The notes beneath the pieces were generated by a model. It did not search any database, was not told the origin of the DNA, and was given only the letters and a program-made list of their open reading frames with translations. Positions 1 to 3,460 of a DNA stretch of 6,029 bases are shown piece after piece. Made by a program: the position numbers and the translations under genes. Position 1 is the first letter of the stretch. Every line of letters begins with the position of its first letter. Source of the stretch: Microbacteriaceae bacterium (lineage in GTDB: Bacteria > Actinomycetota > Actinomycetes > Actinomycetales > Microbacteriaceae); the NCBI GenBank assembly GCA_017744755.1, contig JAGIAU010000133.1, positions 1-6,029 of the forward strand. The letters run 5' to 3'.

Positions 1-2
1 GC

Positions 3-503
3 TTCTACTTCTGGTGGCCGAAGCTCACGGGCCGGATGCTCAACGAGCGCCTCGGGAAGGTGCACTTCTGGCTGACGTTCATCGGCTTCCACATGACGTT
101 CCTCGTCCAGCACTGGCTCGGCGTCGCGGGCATGCCGCGTCGTTACCGCACCTATCTGGCCGAGGACGGCCTCGGCTGGATGAACACGCTGTCCTCGCTC
201 GGCGCCGCGGTCCTCGCGATCTCCGTGCTGCCGTTCCTCTACAACGTGTGGATCACCTGGCGCCGCGGGCTCCAGGTGACGGTGGACGATCCGTGGGGCA
301 CCTCGCGCTCGCTCGAGTGGGCGACGAGCTGCCCGCCGCCGCGGCACAACTTCACCTCGATCCCGCGGATCCGCTCCGAGGCGCCGGCTTGGGATCTGCA
401 CCATCACCGGCCCCCGGAGCAGACGCAGTTCGGCATCGGCCCCGCGAAAGACGCCCCCGACCGCCCCGTCGTCGATCTCGGCACCGACACGGTCAAGCCG
501 TAG
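3..503 (+). CDS. ctaD: Cytochrome c oxidase (aa3-type) subunit I, C-terminal part
   Basis: This is the last 166 residues of the catalytic subunit of the terminal respiratory oxidase, which reduces O2 to water and pumps protons across the cytoplasmic membrane. The reading frame is open from the left edge, so the start and the haem/copper ligands lie outside the window. Visible family signatures are FYFWWPKLTGRMLNERLGK, then a transmembrane helix leading into HWLGVAGMPRRY. A second helix follows (NTLSSLGAAVLAISVLPFLYN), corresponding to the last two helices of the family. The tail has DPWGTSRSLEWATSCPPPRHNF, written here only in part (SLEWATSCPPPRHNF), and IPRIRSEAPAWDLHHH, both typical of actinobacterial CtaD. 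The gene ends in TAG directly against the stop of the converging gene. Truncation is due only to the window edge. Identification is secure from these motifs. Confidence 0.97.
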   Translation, partial: FYFWWPKLTGRMLNERLGKVHFWLTFIGFHMTFLVQHWLGVAGMPRRYRTYLAEDGLGWMNTLSSLGAAVLAISVLPFLYNVWITWRRGLQVTVDDPWGTSRSLEWATSCPPPRHNFTSIPRIRSEAPAWDLHHHRPPEQTQFGIGPAKDAPDRPVVDLGTDTVKP

Positions 504-511
504 TCACGGCT
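496..511. terminator. Small hairpin holding both converging stop codons
   Basis: AGCCGT (496-501) and ACGGCT (506-511) form a perfect 6-bp stem with a 4-base loop. The TAG of ctaD (501-503) and the TGA of the opposing gene (504-506 on the minus strand) both lie inside it. There is no T-tract on either side, so a classical Rho-independent terminator is doubtful. It may still act as a weak two-way terminator or mRNA 3' end stabiliser. The stem is seen directly; the function is inferred. Confidence 0.35.
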
Positions 512-833
512 CCGGGTCCTCCCACTGCCCGGTCTCCATCGGGGAGGTGAGCGGCCGGGTCCCCGGGTCCTCGCCCGGGACGACCTCAGGCACCTCGCCG
601 GGCGTCTCGTCCGGGGTGTCCGGGCCTTCCGGCGGGTCCTCCTGGCGGTGCTGCCCGGAGCTCGGCCGCTGCGTCCAGTCCTCGCCCGTCCCGTCGCCGC
701 CGTGGCTCGGGTTCCGGCTCGGGTCATGCCACTCGGGCGTCCCGCTCGCGTCCGCGGCCTGCGGCGTCGGGGCGACGATCGGCGACGGGTCGCCCTCGGT
801 CTGCGAGTGATGGGGGTCGTGCTGCTGGTTCAT
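504..833 (-). CDS. Small acidic, proline-rich disordered protein, function unknown
   Basis: This is a 109-residue protein with no recognisable fold. It starts MNQQHDPHHSQTEGDPSPI and is dominated throughout by D, E, P, G, S, T, H and Q. Middle and C-terminal parts include PEGPDTPDETPGEVPEVVPG and the end GQWEDPEP. There is no signal peptide, membrane segment or cysteine, so it is probably a soluble, intrinsically disordered cytoplasmic protein. The start is well supported: an ideal AGGAGG (838-843 read on the minus strand) lies four bases before the ATG. Its stop abuts the ctaD stop. The 18-bp repeat at 879-896 lies 46 bases upstream of its start. Similar short DP/EG-rich hypothetical proteins are common in Microbacteriaceae as far as I recall, but I cannot name a family. 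The gene call is fairly sure because of the ribosome binding site; the function is unknown. Confidence 0.75.
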   Translation of the reverse strand: MNQQHDPHHSQTEGDPSPIVAPTPQAADASGTPEWHDPSRNPSHGGDGTGEDWTQRPSSGQHRQEDPPEGPDTPDETPGEVPEVVPGEDPGTRPLTSPMETGQWEDPEP

Positions 834-837
834 GATG

Positions 838-843
838 CCTCCT
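838..843 (-). promoter_or_regulatory. Shine-Dalgarno AGGAGG of the small disordered protein
   Basis: CCTCCT on the plus strand reads AGGAGG on the minus strand, four bases before the ATG at 833-831. A perfect anti-16S match at this place is the main reason to accept the otherwise low-complexity reading frame as a real gene. Confidence 0.75.
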
Positions 844-878
844 CGTTCGATGCCTCGAGCCTGCGCGCCGCTGCCGAG

Positions 879-896
879 CGGGCGGAGGGGGTTGAC
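879..896 (-). repeat. 18-bp exact repeat, copy 1
   Basis: GTCAACCCCCTCCGCCCG, read on the minus strand, is identical to the sequence at 2714-2731. Both copies lie in the same orientation, just upstream of small minus-strand genes (46 bases from the start here, 68 at the second). Shared position and orientation suggest a regulatory site such as an operator or a promoter element. On the plus strand it includes TTGACA (892-897), but no well-placed -10 box follows. Confidence 0.6.
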
Positions 897-997
897 AACC
901 GTCCGGGCCCTTCGACTCGCCTATAGCTCGCTCAGTGATCCAGGAGGGGGTCGAGGGGCGCGCGTTTAGCCGACGGCGGCGCCCCGAGTCAAGCCCC

Positions 998-1026
998 CTG
1001 ACGCCCCCGCAGCACGTCCGTAGCGT
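998..1026 (+). promoter_or_regulatory. Possible promoter of the DUF6098 operon
   Basis: CTGACG (998-1003) keeps the TGAC core of a -35 box. It is followed after exactly 17 bases by TAGCGT (1021-1026), which fits the loose actinobacterial -10 pattern TAnnnT. The predicted transcript would begin near 1033. That gives a leader of roughly 110 bases which contains the whole left arm of the hairpin at 1113-1161. The GTCAAGCCCCCT motif (988-999) runs into the -35. This is inferred from sequence resemblance only. Confidence 0.35.
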
Positions 1027-1112
1027 CGTAGCAGTGGACGAGCTTCCGGGAGTCACCCCCTCAGATTCCCGGCATCGCGCACGAGCAGTTCCCCGCTCCT
1101 CGTCGCGCGAAC

Positions 1113-1161
1113 GACTCGGGCGCCGGCATCCGAAGGTGGCACGGATGCCGGCGCCCGAGTC
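1113..1161 (+). promoter_or_regulatory. Perfect 20-bp inverted repeat over a ribosome binding site and start codon
   Basis: The left arm 1113-1132 (GACTCGGGCGCC...) is the exact reverse complement of the right arm 1142-1161 (...GGCGCCCGAGTC), with a 9-base loop AAGGTGGCA (1133-1141). The loop carries the only Shine-Dalgarno-like sequence (AAGGTGG, 1133-1139) for the DUF6098 gene. The ATG (1145-1147) sits in the right arm, paired with CAT at 1127-1129. In mRNA this would lock the start codon in a very stable stem while exposing the ribosome binding site in the loop, so translational control is plausible. There is no T-tract after the stem, which argues against an ordinary terminator. The structure is certain from the sequence; the role is inferred. 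Confidence 0.65.
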
Positions 1162-1642
1162 CCCCTCTCCTGCGGGGCTCCCGTCGATCGAGGATCTCGA
1201 CGGGCTTGCGGCGCTGGTCCTCGAGCGAGGCCCCTGCTACGTCCGCTACAGCGCGGGTCCCGGACCGGATGCGGCCGAGCAGAGCACGGACTACGAGAGC
1301 GGCCTCCCGCTCCCCGGCCTCTCCGTCAACCCGCTCCACCCCGAGGCCTGGTGGACGCGCCCGCTGCGCGACTGGCTCGCCCGGCAGATCTGCCAGTATC
1401 GCGACCTCCAGCGCGAGGACCCCGAGCGGATCGCGTGGGTGCTCAGCGGCCGCGAGACCGGTCGCGGGCCGGATTGCGAGCCGCTCATCGCGGATGTCGT
1501 GCCGCTCGGCCGGCTGAGCGCCGCGCTGCTCGACGAGGCGGCGGCGGTGTACGAGGCGCGGTTCGACGCGGGACGCGGCCCCGAGGGCGCGGACGCCGCG
1601 GACGCGTGCCCGGCGGCCGCCGCGCATGAGGCGCCCGCATGA
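1145..1642 (+). CDS. DUF6098 family-like protein
   Basis: This is a 165-residue soluble protein of unknown function. The recognisable core runs from about residue 12 (LPSIEDLDGLAALVLERG) through YVRYSAGPGPD, GLPLPGLSVNPLHPEAWW (residues 53-70) and a following helix, PLRDWLARQICQYRDL. It ends with AWVLSGRETGRGPDCEPLI (97-115). This order (LPGLS, then a WW-containing stretch, then WVLxGxExGRGPDxEPL) matches what I remember of DUF6098, a small actinobacterial family without a known activity. The C-terminal 25 residues are Ala/Asp-rich. ATG 1145 was chosen because the family core starts soon after it and AAGGTGG lies five bases upstream. An in-frame GTG at 1136 lacks a site. The start lies inside the 20-bp inverted repeat. 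The stop overlaps the next small gene as ATGA, so it heads a translationally coupled three-gene unit. The family name is from memory; the gene itself is secure. Confidence 0.82.
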   Translation: MPAPESPSPAGLPSIEDLDGLAALVLERGPCYVRYSAGPGPDAAEQSTDYESGLPLPGLSVNPLHPEAWWTRPLRDWLARQICQYRDLQREDPERIAWVLSGRETGRGPDCEPLIADVVPLGRLSAALLDEAAAVYEARFDAGRGPEGADAADACPAAAAHEAPA

Positions 1643-1722
1643 TCGCGATGTTCTGGATCATGCTCGGCGTCATCGCGCTCGGTCTCGTGGTCATGCTCGT
1701 GGTGCCGTTCCTGGGCCGGTGA
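1639..1722 (+). CDS. 27-residue single-helix membrane microprotein
   Basis: A 28-codon reading frame starts at the ATG of an ATGA overlap with the DUF6098 stop and ends three bases before the DUF6766 start. The product begins MIAMFWIMLGVIALGLVV and ends VVPFLGR. It is one hydrophobic helix of about 20 residues with a short basic end, so it should insert in the cytoplasmic membrane. GAGG (1628-1631) sits seven bases before the ATG and can serve as a weak ribosome binding site, helped by coupling to the upstream gene. Position between two real genes with stop/start spacing of -4 and +3 is the strongest support. A partner role with the adjacent membrane protein is a guess. It is too short for most gene finders. 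Alternatively it could be a spacer whose translation only carries ribosomes to the next start. Confidence 0.6.
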   Translation: MIAMFWIMLGVIALGLVVMLVVPFLGR

Positions 1723-1725
1723 GCC

Positions 1726-2400
1726 GTGCGCGCGCTCCTCCGCGACAACGGGCTGACGCTCTGCTTCCTCGGGCTGTTCCTCGCCTCGATCACCGGTCAG
1801 AGCCTCGCCGGCCATGCGGCGGAGAACGAGCTCCGCGCGCAGCACGGCCAGTCCCCGATCGGCTTCTGGGACTTCGTGTGGTCCTCGCGGTTCCTCGTCG
1901 ACGTCGCCGAGAACTGGCAGTCGGAGTTCCTGCAGTTCAGCGTGTTCATCCTCGCGACCGTGTGGCTCGTGCAGCGCGGCTCGACCGAGTCGAAGCCGGT
2001 CGAGGATGCGGGCCTCGAGTCGGACCGGCGGCAGCTCGTCGGCCGCTTCGCGAGCCCCGACTCGCCGTCCTGGGCGCGGGCCGGGGGCTGGCGGAGGGCG
2101 TTCTACTCGAACTCGCTGCTCATCCTCATGGGCGCGATCTTCCTGCTGTCCTGGCTCGCCCAGTCGCTCGGCGGCCTCGTCGTGGAGAACGAGGACCGTG
2201 CGACCCACGGCCTCCCGCCCGAGGGCTGGCTCGACTACGTCGCCGGTCCCGAGTTCTGGAACCGCACGCTGCAGAACTGGCAGTCGGAGTTCCTCGCGGT
2301 CGGCGCCATGACGGCCTTCGCGATCGTGCTGCGGCAGCGCGGATCCGGGGAGTCGAAGCCCGTCGGGGCGCCGCACGACGAGACCGGCAGCAGCGGCTAG
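1726..2400 (+). CDS. DUF6766 family-like membrane protein with two repeats
   Basis: This is a 224-residue membrane protein, function unknown. It is built of two homologous halves 121 residues apart (about 9-93 and 130-214). Each half has a hydrophobic helix, a GQSLAG/AQSLGG turn, an AENELRAQHG or VENEDRATHG loop, the identical NWQSEFL (63-69 and 184-190), a second helix, and QRGSTESKPV or QRGSGESKPV. This gives four predicted membrane helices. Between the halves is SPSWARAGGWRRAFYSNSLL. The order agrees with my memory of DUF6766 proteins, which start MRRxLRENGLSL much like MRALLRDNGLTL here. The start is GTG at 1726, three bases after the microprotein stop. The only upstream site is a weak GGTGAG two bases away, so translation probably depends on coupling. 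The gene ends nine bases before a strong terminator hairpin. Acidic ENE/HG loops could bind metal, but that is speculation. Confidence 0.85.
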   Translation: MRALLRDNGLTLCFLGLFLASITGQSLAGHAAENELRAQHGQSPIGFWDFVWSSRFLVDVAENWQSEFLQFSVFILATVWLVQRGSTESKPVEDAGLESDRRQLVGRFASPDSPSWARAGGWRRAFYSNSLLILMGAIFLLSWLAQSLGGLVVENEDRATHGLPPEGWLDYVAGPEFWNRTLQNWQSEFLAVGAMTAFAIVLRQRGSGESKPVGAPHDETGSSG

Positions 2401-2408
2401 CACCCGGC

Positions 2409-2471
2409 CGGCGCAGCAGCGACGGCGCGGGCCCGCAGCTGGTCCTGCAGGCCCGCGCCGTCGCTGCGCCG
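2409..2471. terminator. Strong bidirectional terminator hairpin between converging genes
   Basis: GCGCAG and CGACGGCGCGGGCC on the left (2410-2416 and 2420-2433) pair with the continuous right arm 2450-2470 (ending GTCGCTGCGCC). This forms about 21 bp, plus a closing C2409-G2471 pair, with one 3-base bulge (CAG, 2417-2419). Inside, GCAG and CTGC add a 4-bp inner stem around CTGGTC. It lies between the DUF6766 stop (2400) and the stop of the opposing small gene (2478), the right place for a two-way terminator. No T-run is present, as is common in high-GC Actinobacteria. Confidence 0.75.
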
Positions 2472-2477
2472 CTCCCG

Positions 2478-2645
2478 TCAGGCGGTCGGCGACCGGCCCG
2501 TGATGACGCGGAGCAGGAACATGATGATCGCGATGACGCCGAGGACGATCGCGACCCAGATGAGCCAGTTCGCGGCGGTCCAAAGGCCGCCCGTGATCGC
2601 CAGGACGACCGCTATGACGAAGATGATGATCGCTGCCAGAGTCAT
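2478..2645 (-). CDS. 55-residue two-helix membrane protein, function unknown
   Basis: The product is almost all hydrophobic. MTLAAIIIFVIAVVLAITGG forms the first helix (residues 2-20). A short TAAN turn follows, then WLIWVAIVLGVIAIIMFLL as the second helix (about 27-45), and a basic/polar tail RVITGRSPTA. It is probably a small integral membrane protein with both ends on the same side. The frame extends upstream to 2693, but the start at 2645 is preferred because AAGGAG (minus strand, plus coordinates 2653-2658) lies seven bases before it and the extra 16 residues are not hydrophobic. Similar tiny hydrophobic proteins are common in Microbacteriaceae and often sit near stress genes, from memory only. 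The exact 18-bp repeat lies 68 bases upstream. It faces the DUF6766 operon across a terminator. No function can be assigned. Confidence 0.78.
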   Translation of the reverse strand: MTLAAIIIFVIAVVLAITGGLWTAANWLIWVAIVLGVIAIIMFLLRVITGRSPTA

Positions 2646-2691
2646 GCTGAGGCTCCTTCCTTCGTCCGGGAGAACGCTCCCGGCGGACCCC

Positions 2692-2731
2692 ACGGTAGGC
2701 GCGACGTCCCGGCCGGGCGGAGGGGGTTGAC
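2692..2731 (-). promoter_or_regulatory. Promoter-like module upstream of the 55-residue membrane protein
   Basis: On the minus strand GTCAACCCCCT begins at 2731 and TACCGT lies 34 bases further on (2697-2692). TACCGT fits the actinobacterial TAnnnT -10 pattern, and a transcript would start near 2685, about 40 bases before the ATG. No good -35 hexamer is present (CCGCCC at the expected spacing), so the G+C-rich motif may stand in for it as an activator or alternative sigma site. Similar spacing is seen at 988-1026 and 3380-3418. Confidence 0.35.
2714..2731 (-). repeat. 18-bp exact repeat, copy 2
   Basis: This copy is identical over 18 bases to 879-896 (GTCAACCCCCTCCGCCCG on the minus strand). 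The flanks differ on both sides, so the unit is bounded. It lies 68 bases before the start of the 55-residue membrane protein and is oriented towards it, as copy 1 is towards its gene. Confidence 0.6.
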
Positions 2732-2760
2732 GCTCGCGACGCGGCGGTGCTACTGGCGAG

Positions 2761-3348
2761 CTAGCCGCGGGGCGCGGTCCCGGAGCCGTCGCGGGCGCGG
2801 ATGTCGCGGAGCACCCTCCACGGCAGGAAGAGCCACAGCGTGGCCAGGACGACGAGCACGACGCCGCCGACGATGAGCGCCGTCACGAGGCCCGCGACGA
2901 GGTCGATCACGAGCAGCAGGATGCCGACGAGCGTCACGCCGACGCCGATCAGCGCGATCGTCAGGATGCGATCGCCGATGCCGACGAGCGACTCCTTCGC
3001 CCCCATGCGGAACAGGCGGCGGTGCAGCAGCACGGGGGTGAGGCCGACGATCGTCGTCGCCGTGGCGGTGCCGAGGAGCGAGAAGTAGAGGATCTGCGCG
3101 ACGGGGTCCAGATCGGCGAAGCGCGGCTGGAACGCCGCCGCGAGGAGGAAGCCGGTGATGATCTGGCTGCCCGCCTGGATGACGCGCAGCTCCTGCAGGA
3201 TCTCCGCCCAGTTGCGGTTGACGCGCTGCTGCTCCGTCTCGCCCTCCGGGGGGAGCTCGAGCTGACCGGGGCGCCGGGACCACCAGGAGCGTTCCGCCCG
3301 CTCCCTCCGCTCGGCGCGCTCCCTCCGCTCCTCCGACGCATCGCTCAC
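2761..3348 (-). CDS. DUF6328 family-like four-helix membrane protein
   Basis: This is a 195-residue membrane protein of unknown function. A highly charged N-terminus (residues 5-20, repeated RERAER) leads to the conserved soluble segment TEQQRVNRNWAEILQELRVI (38-57). Then come four hydrophobic helices at about 57-73 (ending FQPRF), 84-108, 128-151 and 154-177, with a basic tail. The NWxEILQELRVxQxGxQ motif followed by GFLL.AAFQPRF and a LLHRRLFRMG loop matches what I recall of DUF6328. The start is GTG at 3348. It has no Shine-Dalgarno sequence, and no alternative start lies between it and the conserved core. A possible promoter is placed so that transcription would begin at the GTG itself (leaderless mRNA). 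The gene is divergent from the SDR operon (112 bases between starts) and 115 bases upstream of the 55-residue gene, which it could share a transcript with. Confidence 0.82.
   Translation of the reverse strand: MSDASEERRERAERRERAERSWWSRRPGQLELPPEGETEQQRVNRNWAEILQELRVIQAGSQIITGFLLAAAFQPRFADLDPVAQILYFSLLGTATATTIVGLTPVLLHRRLFRMGAKESLVGIGDRILTIALIGVGVTLVGILLLVIDLVAGLVTALIVGGVVLVVLATLWLFLPWRVLRDIRARDGSGTAPRG
3299..3330 (-). repeat. 18-base-period coding repeat (RERAER)
   Basis: The 14-base string CGCTCCCTCCGCTC occurs at 3299-3312 and again at 3317-3330, a period of 18 bases or six codons. It encodes the alternating Arg/Glu stretch RRERAERRERAER near the N-terminus of the DUF6328-like protein, probably a short charged helix. 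Such in-frame repeats can change in copy number by slippage. Confidence 0.6.
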
Positions 3349-3354
3349 TCCGCG

Positions 3355-3384
3355 GGTCTAGCACGCGCGCGCCGAGCCTGGCAA
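3355..3384 (-). promoter_or_regulatory. Possible promoter for a leaderless DUF6328 transcript
   Basis: On the minus strand TTGCCA (3384-3379) matches five of six bases of the -35 consensus. It is followed after 18 bases by TAGACC (3360-3355), preceded by TG in extended -10 fashion (TGCTAGAC). Six bases later is the GTG start at 3348, where transcription would begin. The -10 lacks the final T, so the assignment is uncertain. Confidence 0.35.
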
Positions 3385-3418
3385 GCCCGTGGCCGGCCGC
3401 CCGGGGTGAACGTACCGT
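3380..3418 (+). promoter_or_regulatory. Promoter-like module upstream of the SDR operon
   Basis: GGCAAGCCC begins at 3380 and TACCGT lies 33 bases on (3413-3418). The extended box CGTACCGTCG matches CGTAGCGTCG upstream of the DUF6098 operon at nine of ten bases, and the distance from the G(T/G)CAAG element is the same. Transcription near 3425 would give a leader of about 35 bases. The GGCAAG part overlaps the candidate -35 of the divergent gene, so it may be shared or coincidental. Confidence 0.4.
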
Positions 3419-3448
3419 CGCATGAGCCGCCACCCGCGCCCGTACGCG

Positions 3449-3454
3449 AAGGAG
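3449..3454 (+). promoter_or_regulatory. Shine-Dalgarno AAGGAG fixing the SDR start
   Basis: AAGGAG lies six bases before ATG 3461. The in-frame ATG at 3422 has no such site and would add 13 non-conserved residues, so 3461 is taken as the start. Confidence 0.8.
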
Positions 3455-3460
3455 ACGCCC

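Larger units (their letters stand above)
834..1144. other. Intergenic regulatory stretch between divergent genes
   Basis: This 311-base region separates the minus-strand disordered protein from the plus-strand DUF6098 operon. One plus-strand frame stays open through it, but the translation (Arg/Ser/Pro-rich, no family motif) does not look like protein. It holds the first copy of the 18-bp repeat (879-896) and a degenerate copy (943-955, GGAGGGGGTCGAG). It also holds two sense-oriented relatives upstream of the DUF6098 gene (988-999, GTCAAGCCCCCT, and 1052-1064, GTCACCCCCTCAG). A possible promoter lies at 998-1026, and the left arm and loop of the 20-bp inverted repeat at 1113-1141. No RNA gene was recognised. 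Confidence 0.6.

Noticed and set aside
892..927. Plus-strand promoter made of TTGACA (892-897) and TATAGC (922-927)
   Set aside because: The spacer is 24 bases, well outside the 16-19 range, and TTGAC here is part of the 18-bp repeat oriented towards the minus-strand gene.
1061..1129. A 22-codon minus-strand frame beginning MPAPES from the hairpin's left arm
   Set aside because: It arises automatically from the inverted repeat, and its continuation shows no protein-like character.
1291..2583. A 430-codon open frame on the minus strand across the DUF6098/DUF6766 operon
   Set aside because: It is an antisense shadow of GC-rich coding DNA: the translation is Arg/Ala/His-rich with no motif, while the plus strand has family-matching proteins.
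3422..3460. SDR start at ATG 3422, 13 residues earlier
   Set aside because: It has no ribosome binding site, and the candidate transcript would begin at or after this codon; ATG 3461 has AAGGAG at the right distance.
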